From the NCBI GenBank assembly GCA_030148865.1, contig JASBSR010000015.1:1-64000 (forward strand): 64,000 nucleotides of DNA, written 5' to 3'. The notes below the pieces were generated by a model. That model saw only the letters and a program-made list of their open reading frames with translations, was not told the DNA's origin and did not search any database. Position 1 is the stretch's first letter. Every line of letters starts with the position of its first letter. Origin of the DNA: Gammaproteobacteria bacterium (lineage in GTDB: Bacteria > Pseudomonadota > Gammaproteobacteria > SZUA-229). Positions 40,593 to 49,952 of this stretch are shown one piece after another. The translations under genes were made by a program, and so were the position numbers.

Positions 40593-40624
40593 AAAACGGA
40601 GTCTTCGGACCCCGTTTATTTTTG
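40593..40624 (+). terminator. intrinsic terminator after porin 2
   Basis: AAACGGAGTC-TTCG-GACCCCGTTT stem with one mismatch, followed by a T-rich segment. Confidence 0.75.
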
Positions 40625-40693
40625 TCTGAATAAAAATAAAGCCTGGCCGCGAATACTGCTGTCAGATATCAGAGATAAGAATAAAAAATATTG

Positions 40694-40899
40694 GGTCCAC
40701 AGATGAACACAGATAAAACCCGAAATATTTTGTTTGTGTGCCTGCGACGCATGGTGGATATGTAGTGTATTTTGTGATACTTCATCAAACACTGGGCTTT
40801 ATCCTTAGGTTTGTAAACGGTGCATTCATACACCACTTCTCCGGTATTCGTCTGGAAGTAATGGCTTTTATCCGCGTTTATCTGCGTTCATCTGTGGAC
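40694..40899. repeat. inverted-repeat element (TCCACAGATGAAC family)
   Basis: The left arm (40695-40718) reads GTCCACAGATGAACACAG and the right arm (40866-40899) ends GCGTTCATCTGTGGAC. About 150 bases lie between, longer than in the copy at 43330. Confidence 0.75.
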
Positions 40900-40935
40900 A
40901 GTATGTTTTCTCTGCGCTATTCGCAGGCGGCAGGC

Positions 40936-41598
40936 CTATTTTGATAAAACTGTTTTTGCGCCCTGGGGGGTGCCGAGGATTAAAACATCGGCGGGGCGGT
41001 TGCAGAACAGGCCGACGGTAACCACGCCTGCCATTTTGTTGATCTCGTTTTCCAGCTTCACTGGCTCCATGATTTTCAGATCGTGGACATCGAGGATCAG
41101 ATTGCCGTTGTCAGTGACAAAATTTTCACGCCATACCGGACGACCGCCCAGTTTCACCAGTTCGCGCGCGATATAGCTGCGCGCCATCGGGATCACTTCC
41201 ACCGGCAGGGGAAAAGTACCCATGACATCGACCAGCTTGCTCACATCAGCAATACAGACAAATTTGTCGCTGGCGCCGGCGATAATTTTTTCACGGGTGA
41301 GGGCGCCACCACCACCTTTTATCAGGTTGAGGTAATGATCGGATTCGTCGGCGCCATCGATATACACCGGGACCTGGCTGACTTCGTTGAGATCGTATAC
41401 CCGAATACCCTGCTTTTGCATACGCTCGGTGGAGGCTTCGGAGCTCGATACCGCACCCACGATCCTGCCTTTGATGTCCGCCAGCAGGTCGATGAAGTGA
41501 TTCACCGTCGAGCCGGTGCCAACGCCAACAATAGCGTCGGTGACAACATATTCGAGCGCAGCTTCTGCAGCTTTGCGTTTCATTTCATCCTGGTTCAT
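40936..41598 (-). CDS. rpiA: ribose-5-phosphate isomerase A
   Basis: A 220-residue isomerase with [30 protein letters not shown] and [11 protein letters not shown] motifs. It interconverts ribose-5-phosphate and ribulose-5-phosphate in the pentose phosphate pathway and Calvin cycle. It is divergent from ilvA, a conserved gammaproteobacterial arrangement. Confidence 0.97.
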   Translation of the reverse strand: MNQDEMKRKAAEAALEYVVTDAIVGVGTGSTVNHFIDLLADIKGRIVGAVSSSEASTERMQKQGIRVYDLNEVSQVPVYIDGADESDHYLNLIKGGGGALTREKIIAGASDKFVCIADVSKLVDVMGTFPLPVEVIPMARSYIARELVKLGGRPVWRENFVTDNGNLILDVHDLKIMEPVKLENEINKMAGVVTVGLFCNRPADVLILGTPQGAKTVLSK

Positions 41599-41776
41599 GC
41601 GTCACCTGCTTGTTCTTTTTTTGTCTGAGCTGAGCATTTTACAGTAGTGTGAGGTGTAATTCACAGCTAAGCGTTGCCTGGCGGGAACAGCTGAGAAAAT
41701 TCTTCAGTCTCGCTCCACCCACGGCGCTCTGCTATAGTCAGGAAAATCCCAGACTTTTTTCAGGCGACGGCCCTCA

Positions 41777-43294
41777 ATGACCAATAAATATATCGAAAAA
41801 ATCCTCGCCGCACGGGTGTATGACGTCGCCGAAGAAACCCCGCTGGACGATGCTCCGAGCTTGAGCAAGCGTCTCGGCAATCGGGTATTGCTCAAGCGCG
41901 AGGATTTGCAAAGCGTGTTTTCTTTCAAGCTGCGCGGTGCCTATAACTGTATCTACCAGCTCAGCCTGAAACAGAAGCTCACTGGTGTCATCGCCGCCTC
42001 CGCAGGCAACCATGCACAGGGAGTGGCGCTGGCGGCGAGCAAGCTCGGCATCAAGGCCACCATCGTGATGCCCAAAACCACGCCGGCGATCAAGGTGAAG
42101 GCGGTACAGTCTTATGGTGCAAAGGCAATACTGATTGGCGATACCTACGACGAAGCCTATGAGTACGCGATTAATCTGGCCGACGAACAACAGCTGGAAT
42201 TTGTCCACCCCTATGACAACCCTGATGTCATCGCCGGGCAGGGTACGATCGGTGTCGAGATTCTGCGCCAGCATGCAGAAAATATTGACGCAGTGTTTAT
42301 CCCGGTGGGCGGCGGTGGTCTGATTACAGGGGTTGGTACTTTTATCAAATATCTACGGCCAAAAACAAAAATCATCGGCGTCGAACCGATGGACGCGCCG
42401 AGTATGGCGGAAGCGTTGAAAAAAAATCGCCGCATAGTGTTAGACCGCGTCGGTATCTTTGCCGATGGTGTCGCGGTGCGTCAGGTGGGCCGGGAAAATT
42501 TTCGTCTCGCGAAACTTTGTGTCGATGAAGTCATTACCGTCAGCACAGATGAAATCTGTGCCGCGGTCAAAGATATTTTCGATGACACACGCTCGATTGT
42601 AGAGCCCGCCGGTGCGCTGGCGGTGGCGGGGCTGAAACGTTATGTCGAGCGCGAGCAGGCCGAGGCGAAAACGCTGATCGCGATTAACAGCGGCGCGAAT
42701 ATGAACTTTGATCGCCTGCGGCATATCTCAGAGCGCGCAGAATTAGGCGAGCAACGCGAAGCGCTGTTTGCGGTGACGATTCCCGAGCGCCCGGGCAGCT
42801 TTCGTGAGTTTTGTAAAACTCTCGGTAAGCGCGGTATCACAGAATTTAATTATCGTTATTCAGATGATAATGATGCCCAGGTATTTGCCGGGGTTACGCT
42901 GGCTGAAGGCAGTAGTGAAAAACAGCAGTTGATCAAAGCGCTGCAGAAAAAGGCCTATCCGGTGCTGGATATGTCGGATAACGAAATGGCAAAAAATCAT
43001 GTGCGCCATATGGTCGGTGGCCGCTCAGCGGGCGTGAATGATGAGGCGCTGTATCGATTTGAATTCCCCGAGCGCCCGGGCGCGCTGCTGGAATTTTTAA
43101 CCAGTATCGGTAAACGCTGGAATATCAGCTTATTTCACTACCGTAACCACGGCGCAGCGTATGGTCGTGTGCTGGTGGGTTTGCAAATACCAAAGGAACA
43201 GCGTAGTCAGCTGATCGATTATCTCGATCAACTGGCCTACCCGCATTGGGAGGAAACCGAAAACCCGGTGTATAAAGTATTTCTGGCGGGTTAG
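41777..43294 (+). CDS. ilvA: threonine ammonia-lyase, biosynthetic
   Basis: A 505-residue PLP enzyme. The catalytic lysine is in SVFSFKLRGAYN, the phosphate loop is GGGGLITGV, and two ACT-like regulatory domains form the last ~180 residues (each begins FAVTIPERPGSF or YRFEFPERPGAL). It deaminates threonine to 2-oxobutanoate for isoleucine synthesis and is normally inhibited by isoleucine. Confidence 0.97.
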   Translation: MTNKYIEKILAARVYDVAEETPLDDAPSLSKRLGNRVLLKREDLQSVFSFKLRGAYNCIYQLSLKQKLTGVIAASAGNHAQGVALAASKLGIKATIVMPKTTPAIKVKAVQSYGAKAILIGDTYDEAYEYAINLADEQQLEFVHPYDNPDVIAGQGTIGVEILRQHAENIDAVFIPVGGGGLITGVGTFIKYLRPKTKIIGVEPMDAPSMAEALKKNRRIVLDRVGIFADGVAVRQVGRENFRLAKLCVDEVITVSTDEICAAVKDIFDDTRSIVEPAGALAVAGLKRYVEREQAEAKTLIAINSGANMNFDRLRHISERAELGEQREALFAVTIPERPGSFREFCKTLGKRGITEFNYRYSDDNDAQVFAGVTLAEGSSEKQQLIKALQKKAYPVLDMSDNEMAKNHVRHMVGGRSAGVNDEALYRFEFPERPGALLEFLTSIGKRWNISLFHYRNHGAAYGRVLVGLQIPKEQRSQLIDYLDQLAYPHWEETENPVYKVFLAG

Positions 43295-43329
43295 CCCAGG
43301 CTCGGACTAGTTAGTAAAAAAGACAGTTA

Positions 43330-43436
43330 GTCCACAGATGAACGCAGATGAACGCAGATGGTTCTGTTGTGCGCCTGCGGCGCACAACACCTAAAGCATT
43401 AGTTTTATCTGTGTTTATCTGCGTTCATCTGTGGAC
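43330..43436. repeat. inverted-repeat element, best-preserved copy
   Basis: Left arm 43330-43360 (GTCCACAGATGAACGCAGATG) and right arm 43402-43436 (ending GCGTTCATCTGTGGAC) flank a perfect inner hairpin GTTGTGCGCC-TGC-GGCGCACAAC at 43366-43388. It sits between convergent ilvA and the EVE gene. Confidence 0.85.
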
Positions 43437-43464
43437 ATTAGGGTTTGTTTCTAACCATCTCGCG

Positions 43465-43923
43465 CTATGCCAGTGTCAGAATATAATCCCACTGTTGTTT
43501 GGTTACGGGCAGAATCGATAGGCGATTGCCTTTGCGCAGCAGTGCCATGTCTTTGAGTTTTTTCTCGTGCTGGCGTAATTCATCCAGTGTGATAATACGT
43601 TTGAATTTTTTGACAAAGCCAACATCCACCATTTGCCAGCGAATATTGTCGGGGCTGCTTTTCGGGTCATAGTATTTGGCTTTAGGATTAATCGCGGTGT
43701 GATCGGGGTAGGCTTCCTTAACCACTTTCATAATGCCAACAATGCCAATTTCATCAGCGTTGGAATGATAAAAAAATATCTGATCGCCTTTTTTCATGTC
43801 GTCGCGCATCATGTTGCGCGCCTGATAATTACGAATTCCGTCCCAGGGTTCGGTTTTTACTTTTTTTAAATCGTCGATGCTGAAGGCGTCGGGTTCGGAT
43901 TTCATTAGCCAGTAATTCATCAT
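43465..43923 (-). CDS. EVE-domain protein
   Basis: A 152-residue single EVE (PUA-like) domain protein: NYWLMKSEPDAFSIDDL, WDGIRNYQARNMM and GDQIFFYHSN. EVE domains bind modified bases in RNA or DNA. The start overlaps the stop of ygfA, so the two are translationally coupled. Confidence 0.92.
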   Translation of the reverse strand: MMNYWLMKSEPDAFSIDDLKKVKTEPWDGIRNYQARNMMRDDMKKGDQIFFYHSNADEIGIVGIMKVVKEAYPDHTAINPKAKYYDPKSSPDNIRWQMVDVGFVKKFKRIITLDELRQHEKKLKDMALLRKGNRLSILPVTKQQWDYILTLA

Positions 43924-44528
43924 TCACCTGTGGTGGTGTAAATAGTGTGTTCGGTGGCGATGCCATCAAGCGGGATATCCCAGCTACGGCTGGTCAGGGC
44001 TGGGGTTTTTTGCAGTTCGTGCGCCAGTCCGATCAGTTGGGGCTTGCGCCAGTATTGACGATGCTGGCGATACGCCAGACTGCGGTCATAAAAGCCACCG
44101 CCCATACCGAGACGGTTGCCAGTGCAGTCAAATGCCACCAATGGCAGCAGCACAAGATCGAGTTGCCGGGCACTGCGCCAGTGACGTGGGTCGCAGGCCG
44201 GTTCCATAATACCAAAGCGGTTGCGAACAAGTTCGCTGCTGGGTGGGAATGGTGCAAAATACAGACCCTGGCCGAGGGGTGCCAGCACCGGTAAATACAC
44301 CTGTTTGTTCAGTTGCCAGGCGCGTTCAATAATAAATCGTGGATCCATCTCGCTGTCGTTGGCGAGATAGCCGGCGAGATGGCGGCTGTTGATAAAGCTA
44401 CGGCTGCGGCAGATATGTTTCGCCACGGCGCGGGCATGAATTTGCAGAGTGCGGTGATCCAGTGCGCGGCGCGCGGATCGCATTTGCTGACGTAGCTGAT
44501 TGAGCTTGTTGGCTGAGGATTCGGCCAT
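43920..44528 (-). CDS. ygfA: 5-formyltetrahydrofolate cyclo-ligase
   Basis: A 202-residue enzyme with NQLRQQMRSARRALD near the start, PVLAPLGQGLYF and the C-terminal DCTGNRLGMGGGFYDRSLA nucleotide loop. It converts 5-formyl-THF to 5,10-methenyl-THF. It lies directly downstream of 6S RNA, as in E. coli, where both can be on one transcript. Confidence 0.95.
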   Translation of the reverse strand: MAESSANKLNQLRQQMRSARRALDHRTLQIHARAVAKHICRSRSFINSRHLAGYLANDSEMDPRFIIERAWQLNKQVYLPVLAPLGQGLYFAPFPPSSELVRNRFGIMEPACDPRHWRSARQLDLVLLPLVAFDCTGNRLGMGGGFYDRSLAYRQHRQYWRKPQLIGLAHELQKTPALTSRSWDIPLDGIATEHTIYTTTGE

Positions 44529-44538
44529 GAATTCAGAG

Positions 44539-44725
44539 GTGTCTCCAGAATGCCGTAGCTGTAATGCTGACCTTGAACCGGAGGTTCAGGTGGGACCGCT
44601 CGTTAGCGTTTAAGGCTTCCCGCACCAGGCGGTAATGCACACCGCGCCAACAGGGGCGTTCCCGGGGTCAGTATTTAAGGCTCAAGGGATATTGCAATAA
44701 AGCTTACGCACACCCCAGAGACACC
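44539..44725 (-). ncRNA. ssrS: 6S RNA
   Basis: The minus strand has complementary ends (GGTGTCTC...GGAGACACC), a central asymmetric bubble and the conserved TGAGCCTTAAATACT and GAAGCCTTAAAC stretches, then a CACCTGAACCTCCGGTTCAAGGTC segment as in gammaproteobacterial 6S. It binds the sigma-70 RNA polymerase in stationary phase. Location between zapA and ygfA is the canonical place. Exact ends are estimated. Confidence 0.93.
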
Positions 44726-44812
44726 AATCACTTTAACTGGAAAGCATGACTTTGTCGTGACGCTTTTCAGTATCTGAGCCGTTTTTTTACGCGCTGTGCA
44801 CTATCGACGGAC

Positions 44813-45112
44813 TCAGATTAACTCGAATTGTCGTATCGTCGTGTCGATTTTGTCAGACAGGCTGTCGATACGAGTGTTCAAATCACTATGCTGTTGTTCG
44901 ATGGCTTTGCCGTTGAGCATTTCGTGGCTCAGATTCAGCGCCGCCATAATCGCGATGCGCTCGGTGCCCAGTACCGCGCCCTTGCTTTTGATTTCTTGCA
45001 GGCGCTTATTGAGCAGACTGGCAGAGGCCAGCAGGCTGTCTTTTTCTGCCTCGGGGCAGGCGACACGGTATTCCTTGTCGAGAATGTTAATCGTCAGCGA
45101 ATCAGGCTTCAT
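44813..45112 (-). CDS. zapA: cell division protein ZapA
   Basis: A 99-residue protein starting SLTINILDKEYRVACPEAEKD, with a C-terminal coiled coil (HSDLNTRIDSLSDKID). It bundles FtsZ filaments at the division site. Upstream lies the ZapB-like coiled-coil gene and downstream 6S RNA. Confidence 0.95.
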   Translation of the reverse strand: MKPDSLTINILDKEYRVACPEAEKDSLLASASLLNKRLQEIKSKGAVLGTERIAIMAALNLSHEMLNGKAIEQQHSDLNTRIDSLSDKIDTTIRQFELI

Positions 45113-45128
45113 CTGGATCGCACAGGTT

Positions 45129-45341
45129 TCAGGCAGTTTCCATGGAGCGCAGACGCGTAATCATGGCTTCGACATGGCTGCGAGCCTGTTCCTTGTGTTC
45201 GATCAGGCTGGAACGCTCGCTGCTCAGCTGGTGCAGCTGGGCGCGCAGATCCTGGTTTTCGTCACCCAGGCGTTTGCACAGTTCGAGCAGCTGGCTGACC
45301 TGATCCTCGAGGCGGCTTATTTTTGAGACAGTATCATTCAT
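45129..45341 (-). CDS. ZapB-like small coiled-coil protein (TIGR02449)
   Basis: A 70-residue protein made almost wholly of coiled coil (KISRLEDQVSQLLELCKRLG, then LRAQLHQLSSERSSLIEHKE). This family lies beside zapA in many gammaproteobacteria and is thought to act with it in division. The ATG at 45341 is preferred to a longer upstream frame that overlaps the ygfB promoter. Confidence 0.87.
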   Translation of the reverse strand: MNDTVSKISRLEDQVSQLLELCKRLGDENQDLRAQLHQLSSERSSLIEHKEQARSHVEAMITRLRSMETA

Positions 45342-45509
45342 GGCCTTAATACTAGGACGTGAATCCGTGCGGGTCAATTCATGGCGGTTAAATATATTGA
45401 TTGACAGGCGGGGTAAAAACGCGGCCAGTACTTGCCCGGTCAGCAACTGACCGGCGATTGGCCGGGCGGAAAAACCTGATAGAATCGATTCACAGCACAC
45501 GAGGTTTGC

Positions 45510-46070
45510 ATGAACTTACTGCCCGAAATCACCAGTCTGGATAATCTACTGAGCCGCATCGATGCCGCCATGGCGGCGGCGGAGTCGCATGGCGCGCTCT
45601 GTGGCATGTTGTGCGCGCGCGGCACGGTCGAATTATCGGCGTGGATGGAGCACGTGCTGGGTGAGCAGGTGGCGCAGCAGGATCTGCACGAACTGGCGCA
45701 CGAACTGGCGCGCCTGCATAGTGCGACGCTGGAGCAGATCAACGATGCGGTGGCCGATTTTCACCTGCTGCTACCCGATGACGATGATACGCTCTCGCTA
45801 CGGGTCGAGGCGCTGGCTGGCTGGTGCCAGGGCTATGTCTACGGTCTCGCCGCTGGTGGTATTAACGAAGACACCGAGCTGCCAGCAGATAGCCGCGAAC
45901 TGCTGGTGGATTTAGTCGAGATTTCCCGCGCCGGTATGGAGGATAATTCAGGCCCTGGCAGCGAGGCGGACGAAATTGCTTTTGTCGAAATCAGTGAATA
46001 TGTTCGCACCGGTGTGCTGCTGATTAATGAAGAACTCCAACCTCTGAAGGCAGCTCATAGACTCCAATGA
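45510..46070 (+). CDS. ygfB: YgfB/UPF0149-family protein
   Basis: A 186-residue acidic all-helical protein with HGALCGMLCARG, LAGWCQGYVYGLA and NEYVRTGVLL-like end (EISEYVRTGVLLINEEL). Function not settled; in Pseudomonas a homologue affects AmpD regulation. Its stop overlaps the start of pepP. Confidence 0.92.
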   Translation: MNLLPEITSLDNLLSRIDAAMAAAESHGALCGMLCARGTVELSAWMEHVLGEQVAQQDLHELAHELARLHSATLEQINDAVADFHLLLPDDDDTLSLRVEALAGWCQGYVYGLAAGGINEDTELPADSRELLVDLVEISRAGMEDNSGPGSEADEIAFVEISEYVRTGVLLINEELQPLKAAHRLQ

Positions 46071-47416
46071 ACAGCAGCACATACAGTAGTATAAAACCCG
46101 ACACCCGAGCTAAAAAAGGCCACAGTGTTCATGCCCAGCGGCGCCGTCAGATCATGAAAATGATGGGCGACAATGCCATCGCTATTCTGCCGGCAGCGCC
46201 GGTGCTGCTGCGCAATCGCGATGTCGAGCACAGTTTTCGTCAGGACAGCGATTTTTATTATCTCAGCGGCTTTCCCGAACCCGAAGCCGTTATCGTTTTG
46301 ATTCCCGGTCGGCCACAGGGGGAATATATTCTGTTTTGCCGGCAACGCGACAAGCTTAAGGAAACCTGGAATGGTTATCGCTATGGCCCGGAAGGTGCCG
46401 TCGCGCATTTTGACGCCGACGATGCTTATCCGATTGATGACCTCGAAGATATCCTGCCGGGTCTGATGGAACACAGCGAAAGCGTGTATTACACCATCGG
46501 CCTCAATCCTGATTTCGACAAGCACGTGCTCAACTGCGTCAACAGTCTGCGCAAAGCTTCGCGCGGTGGGGTGCATGTACCCTATGAATTTGTTTCGCTG
46601 GAATATTTATTGCACGACATGCGTCTGTTCAAGAGCCGGGAAGAATTGCGTTTGATGCGCAAGGCGGCAAAAATTTCGGTGCAGGCGCATATTAAAGCCA
46701 TGCGTGCCTGCCAGCCCGGGGTTGGTGAGTATCAGCTCGAAGCCGAAATTCTGTACGAGTTTAATCGCAACGGTGCGGGCTGGGCATATCCGTCCATTGT
46801 CGGCGGTGGTGCCAATAGCTGCATTTTGCATTACACCGAAAACAGCCGAATCTTAAAAGACGGTGACGTGGTGCTGATCGATGCCGGTGCTGAATACGAC
46901 GGCTATGCGGCTGACATTACCCGTACCTTCCCGGTCAATGGTCGTTATTCGCCGCCGCAAAAAGAAATTTATGATCTGGTGTTGGAAGCGCAGGAAGCGG
47001 CATTCAAAACTCTGAAACCCGGCAATCACTGGAACGATCCGCATAATGCTGTGGTGAAAACGCTCACCAAAGGGATGGTCGAACTCGGTTTGCTCAAGGG
47101 CAAACCTGCGCAGCTCATCAAAGACGCCGCATACACGCAATACTATATGCACCGTACCGGGCACTGGCTGGGCATGGATGTGCACGATGTTGGTGACTAT
47201 AAAGTCGATGACGAGTGGCGCTTGCTGGAAAAAGGCATGACACTTACGGTCGAACCCGGGCTTTATATTCCAGCCGGCAGTCGGGGGGCGAAGCGCTGGG
47301 CGAATATTGGCGTGCGCATTGAGGATGATATTGTCATCACTGCTGACGGATATGAATTACTCACCAAAGGTCTGCCGCGCACCACCGCTGAAGTCGAAGC
47401 CGTGATGAACGCCTGA
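46067..47416 (+). CDS. pepP: Xaa-Pro aminopeptidase P
   Basis: A 449-residue M24B metallopeptidase. Metal ligands are visible in VVLIDAGAEYDGYAADITRTF, GHWLGMDVHDVG, LTVEPGLY and GVRIEDDIV. It removes N-terminal residues preceding proline in the cytoplasm. ATGA overlap with ygfB; followed by ubiH, the E. coli order. Confidence 0.96.
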   Translation: MNSSTYSSIKPDTRAKKGHSVHAQRRRQIMKMMGDNAIAILPAAPVLLRNRDVEHSFRQDSDFYYLSGFPEPEAVIVLIPGRPQGEYILFCRQRDKLKETWNGYRYGPEGAVAHFDADDAYPIDDLEDILPGLMEHSESVYYTIGLNPDFDKHVLNCVNSLRKASRGGVHVPYEFVSLEYLLHDMRLFKSREELRLMRKAAKISVQAHIKAMRACQPGVGEYQLEAEILYEFNRNGAGWAYPSIVGGGANSCILHYTENSRILKDGDVVLIDAGAEYDGYAADITRTFPVNGRYSPPQKEIYDLVLEAQEAAFKTLKPGNHWNDPHNAVVKTLTKGMVELGLLKGKPAQLIKDAAYTQYYMHRTGHWLGMDVHDVGDYKVDDEWRLLEKGMTLTVEPGLYIPAGSRGAKRWANIGVRIEDDIVITADGYELLTKGLPRTTAEVEAVMNA

Positions 47417-47424
47417 GTGCCGTG

Positions 47425-48678
47425 ATGTCAGTTCGCGAACATATTTACGATGTACTGATCGTTGGCGGCGGCCTGGTTGGTGCCACTCTGGCCTGCGCCC
47501 TGCGTGGCAACGGGTTGCGCATTGCGGTGATCGAAGCGAACCCGTTGCATGCCGCCAGCCAGCCGAGTTTTGATGATCGCACCGTGGCACTGTCGTATGG
47601 CAGTCGTCAGATTCTGGCACGACTGGGTCTGTGGTCAGCGCTGGCTGTGCGGGTTGAGCCGATTAAAACCATCCATATTTCAGATCGCGGCCAGTTTGGG
47701 GTCACGCGTTTGCGCCACGATGAAGAAGGTGTTGAGGCGCTGGGCTATGTTGCCGAAAATCGGGTGCTGGGTGAGATCCTGTACGCCGAACTGGAAAGCG
47801 CAGCTGACATCGAGCTGTTTTGTCCGGCAGAAGTTGTGGCTTTAGAGTCTCATCAGAATCAGGTCGAGGTCCAGCTGCAATCGGCTGAGCAGCGTTTGGC
47901 GCTGTCTGGCCGGTTGCTGGTCGCGGCTGATGGTGTCAGTTCCAGAGTGCGGCAGATGCTGCAGATCGCGGCGAGTCGTCAGGATTACGGCCAGTGCGCT
48001 GTGATTACGAATGTACGTCCTGAGTATAACCATAACAACACGGCTTACGAGCGTTTCACCGACACCGGGCCGCTGGCATTTTTGCCGATGACGCGCAGCG
48101 CGGGTCGGCAACGTTGCTCGGTGGTCTGGAGTGTGCCGACCGAGCAGGCCGCAAGCTTGATGCAGCTCGACGATGCGGCGTTTCTTGGCGCGCTGCAGCA
48201 AGGCTTTGGCTATCGCCTCGGTTGCCTGCAACAGCTTGGCAAACGTCAGTTGTATCCGCTGGCGCTGGTCGAAACCACTCAGCTGGTGCGAGGCCGTATC
48301 GTGGTGGTGGGCAATGCCGCGCACAGCATTCATCCGGTGGCTGGGCAGGGATTCAATCTGGCCTTGCGTGATGTTGCCCTGCTCGCCGAACTGCTCAGCG
48401 AGGCGGCGGATACTGGCGCCGCTGCTCTGCTCGAAACCTACGCCGGCGCGCGACAGCAGGATACCCAGCGGGTGTATCGCTTTACCGACACGCTGGTCAA
48501 AGTGTTTTCCAGTCATGTATCAGCGCTGGCGCACGCGCGCGCGGCAGGCTTGCTGGCAGTTGATTTACTCCCGCCGCTGAAACACGCGCTGGCCAGACAA
48601 AGCATGGGTCTGGGCGGTAATCTTTCACATCTTGGTCGTCAGCAGAGCTGTCAGCCGGCATCGCGTCGCCAGCCATGA
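47425..48678 (+). CDS. ubiH: 2-octaprenyl-6-methoxyphenol hydroxylase UbiH
   Basis: A 417-residue flavin monooxygenase with VLIVGGGLVGATLAC, LVAADGVSSRVR and VGNAAHSIHPVAGQGFNLALRD motifs. It hydroxylates a ubiquinone precursor aerobically. GTG 47422 directly precedes the ATG. Its stop overlaps the start of the following paralogue, so the two are coupled. Confidence 0.93.
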   Translation: MSVREHIYDVLIVGGGLVGATLACALRGNGLRIAVIEANPLHAASQPSFDDRTVALSYGSRQILARLGLWSALAVRVEPIKTIHISDRGQFGVTRLRHDEEGVEALGYVAENRVLGEILYAELESAADIELFCPAEVVALESHQNQVEVQLQSAEQRLALSGRLLVAADGVSSRVRQMLQIAASRQDYGQCAVITNVRPEYNHNNTAYERFTDTGPLAFLPMTRSAGRQRCSVVWSVPTEQAASLMQLDDAAFLGALQQGFGYRLGCLQQLGKRQLYPLALVETTQLVRGRIVVVGNAAHSIHPVAGQGFNLALRDVALLAELLSEAADTGAAALLETYAGARQQDTQRVYRFTDTLVKVFSSHVSALAHARAAGLLAVDLLPPLKHALARQSMGLGGNLSHLGRQQSCQPASRRQP

Positions 48679-49865
48679 CAGCCGCTGGCAAAGATAATTA
48701 TGATGTCATTATCGCTGGCGGCGGCATCGTGGGTCTGACGCTGGCGAATGCGCTGAAAGCTTCCGGGCTGCGTATTGCTGTCATCGAACAGTACCCCGCA
48801 CCACCCGTCAGCGAGGATATCGATCTACGCGTGTCGGCGATTAATCCGGCTTCGCTGGCAGTGTTCGCGCGCTGTGGTATCACGCCAGACTCGCTTTCGC
48901 GGTGCTGTGGGTTTTATGAAATGCAGGTCTGGGACAGCACCGGTGCTGGCCAGATTCATTTTGATGCGGCCGAGTCGGGGCTGGAAACGCTAGGCTACAT
49001 TATCGAAAACAGTGTGCTGCAAGGCGCTCTGCTCGCTGCCCTGAGTCCGACAGAGCATATCAGTTATCTATGCCCACAACGGATCACCGGCATCAGCTGG
49101 CAGGATGATGGCCACAGAGTACAACTCGATTCAGGCCAGCTATTGCGCTGCAAACTGCTGGTCGCGGCCGATGGCGCAAATTCGCGCCTGCGTCAGCTGG
49201 CCAACATCGACTATCAGCGTAGTAGCTATCAACAGCAGGGTATTGTCTGCACGGTCAACACTGAACAGCCGCACCAGCACACTGCCTGGCAGTGTTTTCT
49301 GCCCAGCGGGCCACTGGCGTTTCTGCCGCTGGCCAGTGGCCAGTGCTCGATTGTCTGGTCGCTGGATGAAAGTCTGGTCGCCGCTACCCTGGCGCTGGAT
49401 GATCATGCTTTTAGCCGCGCCCTGGAGCGCGCTTTTGATTACCGGCTGGGCGCCGTGACTGCGGTGAGCGAACGCCGCGCCTTTCCGCTCAGTCACGGTC
49501 ACGTTGGGCGCTATGTCAAATCCGGGCTGGCACTGGTCGGCGATGCCGCGCACACCATTCACCCGCTCGCCGGTCAGGGTGCAAATCTGGGAATTATGGA
49601 TGCCGCCGTGCTGGCAGATGTCATTACTGAAGCCCGCGCCGCAGGCCGCCAGTGGTGGGCGCTGCACACTCTGCGCCAATACGAACGCGCGCGCAGGGGC
49701 GACAACCGTTTGATGGAAACCGCGATGAGTGGCTTCAAACAATTATTTGGTAATGCCAGTCCCTGGCTGTCGAGCCTGCGTAACGGCGGACTCACAGTGG
49801 TGGATCATCTGCCCGTACTGAAATCTTTGTTGATGAAACACGCCATGGGCGCGGGTCGGCACTGA
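48675..49865 (+). CDS. ubiI: UbiI-type FAD-dependent ubiquinone hydroxylase
   Basis: A 396-residue paralogue of UbiH: VIIAGGGIVGLTLANAL, LVAADGANSRLRQ and LVGDAAHTIHPLAGQGANLGIMD. In E. coli this position is occupied by ubiI (visC), which hydroxylates C5 of the ring. It precedes the gcv genes as in E. coli. Distinction between UbiI and other UbiH/F relatives rests mostly on position. Confidence 0.88.
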   Translation: MTAAGKDNYDVIIAGGGIVGLTLANALKASGLRIAVIEQYPAPPVSEDIDLRVSAINPASLAVFARCGITPDSLSRCCGFYEMQVWDSTGAGQIHFDAAESGLETLGYIIENSVLQGALLAALSPTEHISYLCPQRITGISWQDDGHRVQLDSGQLLRCKLLVAADGANSRLRQLANIDYQRSSYQQQGIVCTVNTEQPHQHTAWQCFLPSGPLAFLPLASGQCSIVWSLDESLVAATLALDDHAFSRALERAFDYRLGAVTAVSERRAFPLSHGHVGRYVKSGLALVGDAAHTIHPLAGQGANLGIMDAAVLADVITEARAAGRQWWALHTLRQYERARRGDNRLMETAMSGFKQLFGNASPWLSSLRNGGLTVVDHLPVLKSLLMKHAMGAGRH

Positions 49866-49952
49866 CACTGTCCACCTGATTTATGTGGAAACTTGGCAAC
49901 TGATAGTAGTAGGATTGCCCACTTTAAATCGCGGTGAGAGAGATCATTCGGC

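Larger units (their letters stand above)
40572..40935. other. 364-base gap with an inverted-repeat element
   Basis: Between the second porin and the convergent rpiA lie the porin terminator and a repeat element (40694-40899). No gene is seen. Confidence 0.6.

Noticed and set aside
47842-48516. Antisense frame over ubiH (about 224 codons)
   Set aside because: Lies inside a clear ubiH gene and has no recognisable motifs.
49866-49952. Possible glycine riboswitch before gcvT
   Set aside because: The 87-base leader is too short for a tandem riboswitch and lacks the conserved purine-rich cores.
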